Positions 6,579 to 15,310 are shown, numbered from the stretch's first letter. The stretch: DNA of 64,000 nucleotides from an uncultured Lachnospiraceae bacterium (GCA_902779305.1 CACZBD010000007.1:1-64000), one strand, 5' to 3'. The notes: generated by a model not told the origin, from the sequence alone. Numbers and translations are program-made.

Positions 6579-8777
6579 TTGAAAGGCTTAGATCTTTTTG
6601 ATGATTTAAACGCGCAGGTAGTTCCCTATTCACTCGGAATTCATGCCACTGATGAAACTGGAGATGTTCGGGATAGGATTATTGTTCCAGCCGGGAAGAA
6701 ATATCCATGCAGTTGGAAACTCTCAGAGTATTCCGGCTATAGCATGCATAAAGCAACTGTAGATAACTGCTCTGTAGAGTTATTTGAGCGAAATGAAAAG
6801 ACCGGGGAAGCGGTGAAGCTGGACGATATATATTTCACGATCAAAAAACTATTTGGTGGAAAGCCTCCGGTAGAATTCATCTTTTACTATGAAAATCCTT
6901 ATAACTGCGAGATTAATATATGTGAGAGCAAATCTGGAAAACCTATTTTCTGTAATGTCGCAAAAATCGAGCGGGAAGTGCATATCCGTCAAAGAGCCAC
7001 CGAAGAACAGCCCGTAGCTCAGAAGCCCGTGGTGAAACCAGCTCCTACAAACCAGGCACCTGTTGTGAATCCGCAAACTGTGAAGCATGAAAATACTGCA
7101 TCCTCCAAATTAACTTACGAGGAGCTTGAAAGGAAGAAGAAAGAAGAAAAGAAAGAAGCTCTCAAACGTTCAATTGAATCAATGAATGAGTTGATTGGGC
7201 TCGAGGTTGTGAAAGATAAGGTCAATAGCATATGTACACGAATCGAATTCGAAAGGATACGCGCAGAAGAGCTTGGTGTTGAGCCGCCGATGGAGTGCCC
7301 GAGGTTCATGTTTACCGGCAATCCCGGAACAGGTAAGACAACCGTGGCAAGGAAACTGGCATCCATATATAAAAATGCAGGCCTGCTGAGCAAAGGTCAG
7401 CTGATTGAAGTAGACCGTAAGGACCTTGTGGCAAGCTATATCGGAGAAACAGCCAAGCAGACCCATAAGATCTGTGAATCGGCTTACGGCGGAGTTCTGT
7501 TCATTGACGAAGCCTACGAACTTGCTAATGGTGATAAGAAAGACTTCGGGAAGGAAGCCATCGCGACCCTGCTTACGGAAATGGAAAACCGCAGAAAGGA
7601 TTTTATCGTAGTCTTTGCGGGTTATACCGATGAAATGGAAGATCTCTTAAATACCAATTCCGGGTTAAAGAGCAGGATCACGGACATCATCGAGTTCCCG
7701 GATTATACGGAAAAGGAACTCTGTGCGATCGCTACAAAAATTGCCGCAGAGAGCAAATACAATCTTACCGAGGACGGTATCAAGGCATTTGAAATCGCAA
7801 TCGGAAAGAAAAAAGTAGACCGGAAGTTTGGTAATGCAAGGGAAGTCAGAAACATTCTGCAGGATGCCATGCAAAAGCGAGGAGAGCGATACATGCAGGA
7901 CCAGTCCCTAAGCCTTACCGAATTAACTGCAGAGGACTTTGGAATTGACCTTAGGGAGGATGTTCAGAAAACCGCCAAGGAACTCCTTGCGGAGCTTGAT
8001 TCCATGGTTGGCCTTGCATCTGTTAAAAAGGATGTCAGGAACATCACGAACCGTGCCAAGTATATCATGAAAGAAATTGATGCCGGCACGATGTCACCCG
8101 AAGGCATAGATATGAACATGAACCTCTGCTTTACAGGAAACCCCGGAACCGGTAAAACTACCGTGGCAAGACTTTATGCGCAGATCTTACATGCGATCGG
8201 ACTTACCAAGACCGATAAATTCGTTGAATCCTCGCGTGAAGACTTTGTTGCAGGATACTCCGGCCAGACAGCTACCAAGACAAAAGAGATCTGCGAAAAG
8301 GCATATGGTGGTGTGCTGTTTATTGACGAGGCATACTCCCTCGTACAGGGTGATAATGATTCCTTCGGAAAAGAAGCTCTTGCAACACTGATTAAGGAAA
8401 TGGAAGACAACCGGGATAAACTGGTTGTGATCATGGCAGGCTATACCAAGGAAATGAACGAGTTTATGAACTTTAACTCGGGTGTAAAGAGCCGGATATC
8501 CAAGTACATCGAGTTTGAGGATTATTCCGCAGAAGATCTTCAGGTAATCTTCGATAAATTGGTAAAGAAAAACAATGTCACCCTCGATTCTGAAGCAGAA
8601 ATGAAAGCAAAAGAGGTCATCGGGGCGATGGTTGCAAATAAAGACCGGAACTTCGGCAATGCCCGTGAGATCCGGAACCTGTTTGAGGAAGTATGGTCAA
8701 ACATGATCTCAAGGGTTGAGGATCAGGAGTTATCGGGAGAAGATCGAAGAATAATAGTAGCACTGGATTTTATATAA
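6579..8777 (+). CDS. Tandem CbxX/SpoVK-type AAA+ ATPase with Hsp70 substrate-binding-like N-terminus
   Basis: A 732-residue protein with a TTG start, 12 nt after AAGGAG. Residues about 10-125 resemble the beta-sandwich substrate-binding domain of DnaK: PYSLGI, then RIIVPAGKKYPC, then a repeat-strand section ending in the DG/SGK-type phrase ESKSGKP. A Pro/Gln and Lys/Glu linker (about 135-195) follows. Two AAA+ modules come next, each with Walker A GNPGTGKTTVAR (near 247 and 519), Walker B GGVLFIDEAY and a conserved GYT...M sensor region. CbxX/CfxQ ATPases remodel protein complexes as hexamers. The gene heads an operon with three membrane proteins. The AAA+ call is certain; the Hsp70-like domain is inference from pattern. 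Confidence 0.9.
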   Translation: MKGLDLFDDLNAQVVPYSLGIHATDETGDVRDRIIVPAGKKYPCSWKLSEYSGYSMHKATVDNCSVELFERNEKTGEAVKLDDIYFTIKKLFGGKPPVEFIFYYENPYNCEINICESKSGKPIFCNVAKIEREVHIRQRATEEQPVAQKPVVKPAPTNQAPVVNPQTVKHENTASSKLTYEELERKKKEEKKEALKRSIESMNELIGLEVVKDKVNSICTRIEFERIRAEELGVEPPMECPRFMFTGNPGTGKTTVARKLASIYKNAGLLSKGQLIEVDRKDLVASYIGETAKQTHKICESAYGGVLFIDEAYELANGDKKDFGKEAIATLLTEMENRRKDFIVVFAGYTDEMEDLLNTNSGLKSRITDIIEFPDYTEKELCAIATKIAAESKYNLTEDGIKAFEIAIGKKKVDRKFGNAREVRNILQDAMQKRGERYMQDQSLSLTELTAEDFGIDLREDVQKTAKELLAELDSMVGLASVKKDVRNITNRAKYIMKEIDAGTMSPEGIDMNMNLCFTGNPGTGKTTVARLYAQILHAIGLTKTDKFVESSREDFVAGYSGQTATKTKEICEKAYGGVLFIDEAYSLVQGDNDSFGKEALATLIKEMEDNRDKLVVIMAGYTKEMNEFMNFNSGVKSRISKYIEFEDYSAEDLQVIFDKLVKKNNVTLDSEAEMKAKEVIGAMVANKDRNFGNAREIRNLFEEVWSNMISRVEDQELSGEDRRIIVALDFI

Positions 8778-8801
8778 ATATATACCCAGGAGGACATGGT
8801 T

Positions 8802-9290
8802 ATGAAAAGCAATAAAGAATTATTGAAAGACAAGAAGAAAATATGGGAGGAAATACGTATCCTTTCCCCTGCTAAAAAAGCCTTTTTTACTGTTGTCTCG
8901 CTATCGATAGTAACACTACCTATCGTTAATTATCTGATTAACCATATCTGGTATGTGATTGATCCGGAAGGATTGGCAAAGTTCCCAATTCAAAACTGCA
9001 TTGTAGGTACACTTATTTATCTGGCAATAGCTTTTATTCTTATGTTCATTGGAATGGTGATTCATGCGGAGTTCTTTGTTTCGACTAGAAACTGGAACAC
9101 CCTTCTGATTATTCAATTGATTCTTGGAATTGCTGTGCTTGTATGGGTTCATTATACGACAGAAAGATATGTGATAATCTATGGCATATATCTGTTCTTT
9201 GCCACTTGTTTAGTGGACGGATATGCTGCAAAGATAGTGGGAAAAGTAATGGATTTAGTAAGTAAGGTATCAGAAAAACTTGCCAAATGA
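8802..9290 (+). CDS. Four-helix membrane protein of the AAA+ operon
   Basis: About 162 residues, not recognised as a named family. After a charged N-terminus (KDKKKIWEEIR) there are four hydrophobic stretches, roughly residues 28-50, 68-92, 102-118 and 122-140, and an amphipathic tail KVMDLVSKVSEKLAK. The ATG at 8802 is chosen because AGGAGG (8788-8793) lies 8 nt upstream; the ATG at 8796 is too close. It follows the ATPase by 24 bp and precedes a single-pass protein by 18 bp, so it is co-transcribed. It may anchor or be remodelled by the ATPase; this is inference. Confidence 0.75.
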   Translation: MKSNKELLKDKKKIWEEIRILSPAKKAFFTVVSLSIVTLPIVNYLINHIWYVIDPEGLAKFPIQNCIVGTLIYLAIAFILMFIGMVIHAEFFVSTRNWNTLLIIQLILGIAVLVWVHYTTERYVIIYGIYLFFATCLVDGYAAKIVGKVMDLVSKVSEKLAK

Positions 9291-9308
9291 TTTGGAGATT
9301 ATGATTAA

Positions 9309-9986
9309 ATGCAGAATGATGGAAGTCTTCTTGAGGAGAAAAAGAAAAATTATAGATTTAACAAGAAGGAAAGAACCAAGAAAGAAATCCGTTCAATACG
9401 GAATATTGTAATCATAGTACTTCTGATTGCGGGATTTATCATTTTCAAACAAGTAGGGAAACCGCAATCTTTTAGCAATATATCAAATGCATCGATAGGA
9501 GACGAGGTTACATTTGGCCATGCGAGGTGCCATGCATTAGGATGGTTATGGGGATATGATGTTCCGATTGAATGGGTAGTTTTGGAAAAGGATGATGACA
9601 AAGTCATGCTCTTGTCCGAATATGGTTTTTACTATAGCGGCGGATATGATGAAGTAATTAATTCCTTAAATGACCTCTCAAGAAAGCACAGTTTTTATAG
9701 CGATAACTTGGACTCTGACAGCAGAATCATTCCGGTTGGAGATTATTATGTAACGATGCTGAACAGAAGAGAAGCAGAAGAAAAAATAGAAACCATTGAA
9801 CAGATAAAAGTGTGCAAGCCGTTCCTTCAGCAACACGAGCATTTGCTTTCTAAAGGAAAACCATCGGCATATTGGCTGTATGGAATGAGCGGCTATGTTT
9901 CGAAAGAGGGAGTGGTTACCAATGAGGTGCCATCGAAGGAGCGTATTCTGTGCAGACCAGTGATATGGGTTAGGATTTCCGAATAA
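9309..9986 (+). CDS. Membrane-anchored DUF6273-like protein
   Basis: A 225-residue protein with a basic N-terminus (KKKNYRFNKKERTKKE), one transmembrane helix (about residues 32-48, IVIIVLLIAGFIIF) and an outside domain. That domain starts SIGDEVTFG and continues PIEWVVLEKDDDKVMLLSEYG, the signature of DUF6273, a domain common in Clostridia of unknown function. The end ERILCRPVIWVRI is also typical of that domain (R-P-V/A-I/L-W). It is third in the AAA+ operon. The start ATG has only a weak GGAGATTATGATT upstream sequence. Function unknown. Confidence 0.75.
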   Translation: MQNDGSLLEEKKKNYRFNKKERTKKEIRSIRNIVIIVLLIAGFIIFKQVGKPQSFSNISNASIGDEVTFGHARCHALGWLWGYDVPIEWVVLEKDDDKVMLLSEYGFYYSGGYDEVINSLNDLSRKHSFYSDNLDSDSRIIPVGDYYVTMLNRREAEEKIETIEQIKVCKPFLQQHEHLLSKGKPSAYWLYGMSGYVSKEGVVTNEVPSKERILCRPVIWVRISE

Positions 9987-10014
9987 AGTGAAAATGTGAA
10001 AAGGAGACATCTAG

Positions 10015-10146
10015 ATGGGATATTGGTGGTGGGATGATACAAGGAAAAGGGTTAGAAAAAGCAACCTAAGGTGGATACCGTTGTTCGTGATTCTGCTCAT
10101 ATTATGGTTGTTTGCTTACTTTGTGCTAGGGATCCAGATAAAATAA
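10015..10146 (+). CDS. 43-residue single-pass membrane protein
   Basis: A short gene, MGYWWWDDTRKRVRKSNLRW then a hydrophobic helix IPLFVILLILWLFAYFVLGI and QIK. AAGGAG lies 8 nt before the ATG and a terminator lies 7 bp after the stop, which supports translation as the last gene of the AAA+ operon. The Trp-rich start and the Arg/Lys belt predict an N-in topology. Function unknown. Confidence 0.6.
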   Translation: MGYWWWDDTRKRVRKSNLRWIPLFVILLILWLFAYFVLGIQIK

Positions 10147-10152
10147 CTATTT

Positions 10153-10192
10153 AAACACCGCATGAATGCATATTTCACGCGGTGTTTTTTAT
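10153..10192 (+). terminator. Terminator of the AAA+/membrane operon
   Basis: AAACACCGC (10153-10161) and GCGGTGTTT (10179-10187) form the stem, followed by Ts. The same stem core (ACACCGCG) recurs at 13371-13406. Confidence 0.8.
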
Positions 10193-10215
10193 GTTTATAC
10201 AAATGATCATACGAT

Positions 10216-10530
10216 TTAGAGAACATATAAAATTCGTAAGATTTGTTTTTGTTTTTCTACCGGCAGTTCTGAAAGTGCCTTTACTAGCTCAGGCAGAATC
10301 ATGTGGCTTTCGGGTGAAATATCTAATAATTCGTTAGGTGTTACCCCGAGCACTTCGCAGTATCCCATTAAGAGTTCCACGGACGCAGAAGCTTTTCCCC
10401 GTTCAACGTTCGAAATATATGTCTTCGATCGATTGCAGGCGGCACAGATAACGTCCTGTGTAACCTTTTTTTCTTTTCTTTTTTGTTGCAGGCATTTGCC
10501 TATGTATGCATCTGAAAAGTCACTAATCAT
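10216..10530 (-). CDS. XRE-family transcriptional regulator
   Basis: About 104 residues. The helix-turn-helix is clear: IGKCLQQKRKEKKVTQDVIC then AACNRSKTYISNVERGKASA, near residues 10-50, followed by LLMGYCEVLGVTPNELLD. The C-terminus (LPVEKQKQILRIL) is the usual short dimerisation tail. The start MISDFSDAYIG is preferred, with GGAGAG 5 nt upstream; the frame extends 20 codons further up without a good start signal. It is divergent from the gene at 10718 and probably regulates it and/or itself. Confidence 0.85.
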   Translation of the reverse strand: MISDFSDAYIGKCLQQKRKEKKVTQDVICAACNRSKTYISNVERGKASASVELLMGYCEVLGVTPNELLDISPESHMILPELVKALSELPVEKQKQILRILYVL

Positions 10531-10635
10531 GGGGCTCTCCGAATTTAACTTCCACAAAGTACATAATGTTCCACCTTTAGAATTATACAATAGGCGTATA
10601 TTTTTTGCAAAAATGATTCAAGTATTGAAAATGTC

Positions 10636-10664
10636 TTGCAATAATTAAACAAATACGCTATAAT
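10636..10664 (+). promoter_or_regulatory. Sigma-A promoter for the gene at 10718
   Basis: TTGCAA (10636-10641), 17-bp spacer, TATAAT (10659-10664). Near-consensus, in the divergent gap between the XRE regulator and the recombinase-like gene. Confidence 0.75.
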
Positions 10665-10717
10665 TACACATAGAAATTAAACATATACACAATTATCGGC
10701 GGGGAGGTGGTAAAAAA

Positions 10718-11422
10718 ATGAAAGAAATAACGAAAAAAGAAATATATCTGGATGAGAATACAATGATAAAAGTAGGAGAGTCCATAAGAGAACGGAGCAT
10801 GGATTGCTATTTGTTGTTTGCGCTGGTAATCAACACAGGCCTAACTACAATAACTTTCCGCACCATGACCGTGCAGGAGATGGATGAATTCATCGATAAA
10901 TACGATCTTCCGTTGTATCTATGTGTTCAATTGAGGATGCATATGCATGGTAAAGAATGCAATTCACCTTTTTTTCGCGGGAAAAGGAACACAGATACGC
11001 AGCTTAACTACCGGTCATATGAAGACGCTCTCAAGAGAGCCGGTCAAAAAGCGGGAATCCCGTCGCTGGCGCTGCGAATGACAGAGCATGTATTCTATCT
11101 AAATTACTATCGTGATAATGGTTACTCGTACGATGCCGTAAAGAAAATCCTGCGGGCGCGAAGGCGCCCAGTGCCTTCATATGATGCATTTCTTGATTTG
11201 TATGGAATATCGAGAGCAGATGTGGAGCAGGACTATAAAGTGCACAAACGGGATCTTCGGGGGAGATTGAGAAGACAAATAGTACTTATTCAACACTGTC
11301 TAAATCAAATCGAGCTAGATATCGATGATTGTGATGAGATTGACGCCGAAAGCAAGATCTATACTGACGCAAAGATGCCGCTACAGCATGCATTGTACTA
11401 TCTGTCATTAATCTGTGCATAG
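10718..11422 (+). CDS. Degenerate tyrosine-recombinase-like protein
   Basis: A 234-residue protein that seems to keep the fold but not the chemistry of a phage integrase catalytic domain. LLFALVINTGLTTITFRTMT parallels the first active-site box, but the conserved Arg after 'TGL' is Thr. LALRMTEHVFYLNYYRDNGY parallels the HxLRH box without the His/Arg pattern, and no catalytic Tyr is seen. A basic segment (ILRARRRP) and an acidic C-terminus follow. It may be a DNA-binding regulator derived from a recombinase. The start follows GGGGAGGTGG and a strong promoter. The recombinase relation is inference; otherwise hypothetical. Confidence 0.55.
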   Translation: MKEITKKEIYLDENTMIKVGESIRERSMDCYLLFALVINTGLTTITFRTMTVQEMDEFIDKYDLPLYLCVQLRMHMHGKECNSPFFRGKRNTDTQLNYRSYEDALKRAGQKAGIPSLALRMTEHVFYLNYYRDNGYSYDAVKKILRARRRPVPSYDAFLDLYGISRADVEQDYKVHKRDLRGRLRRQIVLIQHCLNQIELDIDDCDEIDAESKIYTDAKMPLQHALYYLSLICA

Positions 11423-11479
11423 AAGGCGGCGCGAAGGCCGTCTCTAAAATATATCAATCATAGAAGGAGGATTAAAGGT

Positions 11480-12007
11480 ATGGAAAAAGGAACATGTAGG
11501 ATGGGATGGTTCGTGAGGAATCGGATTAACCAGTTTGAGGGATTTGTTACCGGGAAAGTATATTGGCTTTATGGCTGTGAAAAAATAATACTTATACCCA
11601 AAAAATCAGAAGACAACCTATTAGGCAGTGTTATCTCATCGCAGGAAAGGATTATGGTATCGGAAGAATTTCTCGAATTATTGACAGACGAGGATAATCA
11701 TACATACGAAAAAGAATTTGCGCTTCCTGCTATTGACAAATACTTCGGCATGATGTGCCGCGACAGAGTTACTGGGTATGAGGGAGTTGCGATTGGCTGT
11801 ATTACTAGCCTATATGGAACGGATATGTATGCTCTGGAACCGCTCGCCAGCAAGAATAAGAAAAAACTGAAAGATCATAAGTGGTTCGATGTTGGACGCT
11901 TGGAACTGATATCGCGTCGAGTTAGTACGGATGAAGTCCAAGATAAAAAGCCAGGTGGCGTTGAGGACTGGATGCCGTCTAGAGAACTGATCATGGCATT
12001 AAGTTAA
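11480..12007 (+). CDS. Duplicated phage-type small-domain protein
   Basis: A 175-residue protein made of two copies of one short domain: GWFVRNRINQFEGFVTGKVY (near residue 9) and GMMCRDRVTGYEGVAIGCIT (near 93), each followed by a Leu/Tyr-Gly turn and a strand. The pattern 'kDkvTGfeGi...yl.G' is common in phage and prophage hypothetical proteins with a small SH3-like barrel. AAGGAGG lies upstream of the ATG and a perfect terminator follows. Function unknown. Confidence 0.65.
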   Translation: MEKGTCRMGWFVRNRINQFEGFVTGKVYWLYGCEKIILIPKKSEDNLLGSVISSQERIMVSEEFLELLTDEDNHTYEKEFALPAIDKYFGMMCRDRVTGYEGVAIGCITSLYGTDMYALEPLASKNKKKLKDHKWFDVGRLELISRRVSTDEVQDKKPGGVEDWMPSRELIMALS

Positions 12008-12011
12008 ATCA

Positions 12012-12050
12012 TAGCCGGATGTCAATCTGGTAATCAGAGACATCCGGCTT
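12012..12050 (+). terminator. Terminator after 11480-12007
   Basis: AGCCGGATGTC (12012-12022) and GACATCCGGCT (12038-12048), perfect 11-bp stem with a 15-nt loop and a short T run. Confidence 0.8.
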
Positions 12051-12078
12051 TGCTAAATGCAACTGCAGGAGGCAGAGA

Positions 12079-12336
12079 ATGAATCTTTATGAGGTGCTTA
12101 TCGACTACCCGGATGTACTTACTCCGGAAGATGTTCAAGAAATATTAAATCTCAGCAGAAGTACTGTATACGAACTGTTGATGGGCGGCGTTATAAAATC
12201 CATTAAAATAGGGAAAAAATATCGGATTCCCAAATTATATATGTTGCAATTCCTTTATCCAGGAACCGATTTTTTGGATATAGAAAGAGGAAAGCGGAAA
12301 GACGAGTATTGTGGGGATAATCCGCCTTCAGCATAA
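12079..12336 (+). CDS. Excisionase-type HTH protein
   Basis: An 85-residue protein with a MerR/excisionase-like winged helix: LTPEDVQEILNLSRSTVYEL and then GGVIKSIKIGKKYRIPKLYM. This is the common 'HTH_17' form, used by Xis proteins and small regulators. GCAGGAGG lies 9 nt before the ATG. In an integrated element it is a good candidate recombination directionality factor, although it is far from the integrase. It may instead regulate nearby genes. Confidence 0.75.
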   Translation: MNLYEVLIDYPDVLTPEDVQEILNLSRSTVYELLMGGVIKSIKIGKKYRIPKLYMLQFLYPGTDFLDIERGKRKDEYCGDNPPSA

Positions 12337-12356
12337 GCTTGTGATCTATAGAAAAA

Positions 12357-12375
12357 ACTGAACCACAGGTTCAGT
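12357..12375. promoter_or_regulatory. Perfect palindrome, possible operator
   Basis: ACTGAACC-ACA-GGTTCAGT, 8-bp arms with a 3-nt loop, between the excisionase-like gene and the gene at 12473. There is no T run, so it is more likely a protein-binding site than a terminator. Confidence 0.4.
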
Positions 12376-12472
12376 GATCTTTCTTGTGAGAGGTCGTATT
12401 ATACAAGTGTGCCGAAATATGGACGGGAAAACAACCTTATAAGGAAGAAAGCAGAATCAGGGAGGAAATGAT

Positions 12473-12988
12473 ATGACGAAAATGACCTCGGCGTATGCCA
12501 ACAAAATGCTTAGAAGATTGTACGAGGAGAAGGAGTTCTGGCTAAACAAAGAAAATGAAGGACACCTGTACGTGGCAGCCCTGGACGAAGAACCTGTGAT
12601 TCCGGAATATGATTATCAGGCTGTTGCGGACCAGATTGCGGCCATTGATGACCAGATTTTAAAGATCAAACATGCAATCAATATTTCCAACTGCAATAAT
12701 GAAGTACAGGTTGGAGAGATCAGCATGACGATCGATACGATCCTGGTCAAGATGGCGCAACTAAACAAGAGAAAAACCGTGCTTAACCAAATGCGCAGGG
12801 AACAGTCCAAGACAAGGATCAATTCCGGCATGTTTTCCACAAGAAAAACGGCACCGGAATACCGGTACATCAATTATGATCTGGATCTTATTAAGAAAGA
12901 ATATGAGAGGATAGACTCCGAGATCGCTGCCATGCAGATTGCTCTTGACAAGTATAATCAGATCGTGGAATTCGACGTTGATGTCTGA
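12473..12988 (+). CDS. Coiled-coil hypothetical protein
   Basis: 171 residues, largely helical. Two long helices (about 45-75 with AIDDQILKIKHAI, and 130-165 with EYERIDSEIAAMQIALDKYN) flank a middle basic stretch, as in the DIP1984-type family of small coiled-coil proteins; that likeness is weak. The GGGAGG site is 8 nt before the ATG. No catalytic motif is seen. Function unknown. Confidence 0.6.
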   Translation: MTKMTSAYANKMLRRLYEEKEFWLNKENEGHLYVAALDEEPVIPEYDYQAVADQIAAIDDQILKIKHAINISNCNNEVQVGEISMTIDTILVKMAQLNKRKTVLNQMRREQSKTRINSGMFSTRKTAPEYRYINYDLDLIKKEYERIDSEIAAMQIALDKYNQIVEFDVDV

Positions 12989-13370
12989 ATGTGCCGGCAG
13001 GCATAATCCGTGCAACAGGTTTAAATGTTCTCTCAAATCAGTATTGTATGAGGCAGTACATAAAGTGTTCAGTGTAGGTGTTCCTCGGTTATCTCGTTAT
13101 TTTTTATGGAATGAATGTTGATTGTTTCCAAGGAAAAGATGCATTCGAATGCTCACAAAAAACGGCCTGTCTGTAGAAAACTTGGCATCTTCGGATGCTG
13201 GCATGGAAGTTCGGTTTCATATGCCACTTTTTTCGACTACAACTTAAAAAGCCGCCCCGAAGGACGGCTTATATATGATCCGGCAGGAAGGAACCCACCG
13301 GTAAGGGCGGAAAGTTGCCGCCACGATAGTATTATAACATGTTCAGTGGAAAGAAAAAGGGAAATGAAAA

Positions 13371-13406
13371 CAACACCGCGCTAAAGTATAATTTGACGCG
13401 GTGTTG
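13371..13406. terminator. Inverted repeat, probable terminator
   Basis: CAACACCGCG (13371-13380) and CGCGGTGTTG (13397-13406), a perfect 10-bp stem with a core shared with the terminator at 10153-10192. The T run is weak. Confidence 0.5.
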
Positions 13407-13500
13407 TTCTGGGAAAAAACGAGGTGGTGATACACTGTATTACCACAATATGACGAAGACCTTATAAAGGATGTTCAGTAGGAAGTGATAGTGAAATAAG

Positions 13501-13530
13501 AGGACGAAGACCGGTGTTGATCTTCGTCCT
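13501..13530. terminator. Inverted repeat, probable terminator of the rep-like gene
   Basis: AGGACGAAGA (13501-13510), 10-nt loop, TCTTCGTCCT (13521-13530). It lies about 50 bp past the stop of the minus-strand gene 13582-15285. Confidence 0.55.
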
Positions 13531-13581
13531 TAAATATTCGATGAAATATAAAGAGAAACGAGGTACAGTGTAGCACCAATA

Positions 13582-15285
13582 TTATATTTGCTGTATCTTC
13601 CCGTTCTTGTTGAGATAAATGGCTTTATCGCCATATTGATAAAGATCATCAGCCTGCATCCAATTTCTATCGGAATTCACGTAAATCAATCCCATCGAGG
13701 AATTATCGGCAACTAAGTCCTTACGAACAAATGAATTTGCAACATTAAGGAACATTATACCTACTGATGGATTGTGAAACCGCTTGGTTTTGTATTTTTC
13801 AGAAAAATACAGTGCTTCTCGTTCAGATGCAACAAGAGCAACAATAATGATCCGTGAGTCTATATCAGATTCTCTGACACAATCGAACAAGGCAGTAATC
13901 CGAACATGAGCTCCTATATCAGCTAGGTTTTCCACGAAAACATCACGTTGACCAGCGCGATAGTGATTGCGAGGCCATATATTGATCCATTTGGTATCAT
14001 TCTTATTCCATTCGCTGTAATTTATATCTAAATGAAGTTCTTTTTCATACGAAGAAAAATCGATATGAGGGATTAGTCGTTTGAGTGTATTCTCGAGAGT
14101 CTTTCGGACACAGGAGTTTTCATAATAAATAATATAGGGCATGTCGTGTGATAACCGATTCGTGGGAACGCAATATACCTCAAATTGTCCAGATAGGAAG
14201 CCCATCCATTTTCCGTGTTGTTCACTAGAATAACAATCGCTGATAATATAGTCGATCAGGGCGTTTTTTCTCTTGGCCATTTGCTCTTCTTGAATAGTAT
14301 TAAACTCCATATGATAAAAGTCAGAGCCACAATAATTCGATAGATCCGAGATATGCTTATGGAGAAGATAAGGATTTTCGGACAGGATGGACATGTCATG
14401 GTCGACCAGGTCCTTCATGAGAAGTGCATATAGATCACGATTGGGCAAACCATGTACTCGTGCTTCCTCAACTGCACCGGCCAATGATAGATCACCGCAG
14501 AGCATAGCATCGGTCGAGTTGGCCCATTCATCTGCAATTGAAAGCAATCTTTGGTTGTACCGCGGATTTTTGCGCTGAGCGCCGATAGGTGCAATCTGGA
14601 TTCGAGGCGTTCGAAAGCTCAATAATACAGTAATGTTAGAACCATTATAACCAATACCGTTCTCATAGTCTTCGAGCTTGTTTAATAAGACTTTTGTTGA
14701 TTCATTGAGCATGTCTTGTTCGACATATATGTTTTTACCATTAATAGTATACATAGCATCAGCCCTCCGATCTACGTTATCAAGTTCATAGTCCAGGGAG
14801 ATATTTTTTGCACGAGGAATAAACGGATTTGTCAGAATCGATAGAAAGTTCATTCCAAGACTATATGTGTGCAAGTTATATTTGGGTGTATCTATAGGTT
14901 TATACTTAATACTTAGATTGAACGCATGGCAGACTAGCTTGTGTCCGTTGGCGGATAAACATAAACCACTGCGAGAACGGGAATCAATGCAAGCGGGACC
15001 TTCTCCAAGAGGTACAGACATAAGATGATTAGATCGAGTCAGACGGTCGATGACAGCTATCAGTGCCTTAGGGTTATTAGGATTGAAATAATAGAGGAGC
15101 TCCTCACGCGTTATGATTCGCGCAAAAAGTACAAGAAATAAAATCTGTACGGTTAGTGTGGCGTTGGTAAACTGAGCCGACATGCTGGGGAGCTTTTGGG
15201 TAAACATTTGTGGTAGTCCCTCTTTAAGATTGCCAATTGGAAAGCGAATTGGCAGAAGGTTGCAACGGTTCTTGTCAATTGTCAT
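13582..15285 (-). CDS. Replication-relaxation-like protein
   Basis: A 567-residue protein. Residues about 35-100 form a winged-helix-like segment (ILFLVLFARIITREELLYYF) followed by a 'cLSANGHKLV' phrase, and near 195 the block DRRADAMYTINGKNIYVEQD then LLNKLEDYENG. This order (wHTH, then pDa...flEvD...Kl.rY) resembles the replication-relaxation family found on Gram-positive plasmids and conjugative elements. The C-terminal half is not recognised. The ATG at 15283-15285 is chosen because AGGAGG lies 8 nt before it. The leader carries a terminator-like hairpin and a box shared with two other genes. Exact biochemical role unknown. Confidence 0.55.
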   Translation of the reverse strand: MTIDKNRCNLLPIRFPIGNLKEGLPQMFTQKLPSMSAQFTNATLTVQILFLVLFARIITREELLYYFNPNNPKALIAVIDRLTRSNHLMSVPLGEGPACIDSRSRSGLCLSANGHKLVCHAFNLSIKYKPIDTPKYNLHTYSLGMNFLSILTNPFIPRAKNISLDYELDNVDRRADAMYTINGKNIYVEQDMLNESTKVLLNKLEDYENGIGYNGSNITVLLSFRTPRIQIAPIGAQRKNPRYNQRLLSIADEWANSTDAMLCGDLSLAGAVEEARVHGLPNRDLYALLMKDLVDHDMSILSENPYLLHKHISDLSNYCGSDFYHMEFNTIQEEQMAKRKNALIDYIISDCYSSEQHGKWMGFLSGQFEVYCVPTNRLSHDMPYIIYYENSCVRKTLENTLKRLIPHIDFSSYEKELHLDINYSEWNKNDTKWINIWPRNHYRAGQRDVFVENLADIGAHVRITALFDCVRESDIDSRIIIVALVASEREALYFSEKYKTKRFHNPSVGIMFLNVANSFVRKDLVADNSSMGLIYVNSDRNWMQADDLYQYGDKAIYLNKNGKIQQI

Positions 15286-15310
15286 TTGTTGGTCCTCCTT
15301 GATTTGGAAT

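Larger units (their letters stand above)
12989..13581. other. Gene-poor gap with several hairpins
   Basis: No convincing gene. It holds AAGCCG..CGGCTT (13249-13270 area), preceded by an A run and so readable as a minus-strand terminator; a CAACACCGCG/CGCGGTGTTG stem (13371-13406); and a perfect AGGACGAAGA/TCTTCGTCCT stem (13501-13530). A small RNA in 13250-13400 cannot be excluded. Confidence 0.5.

Noticed and set aside
13115..13384. 89-codon plus-strand open frame in the 13-kb gap
   Set aside because: No ribosome binding site, crosses several hairpins, no protein-like pattern.
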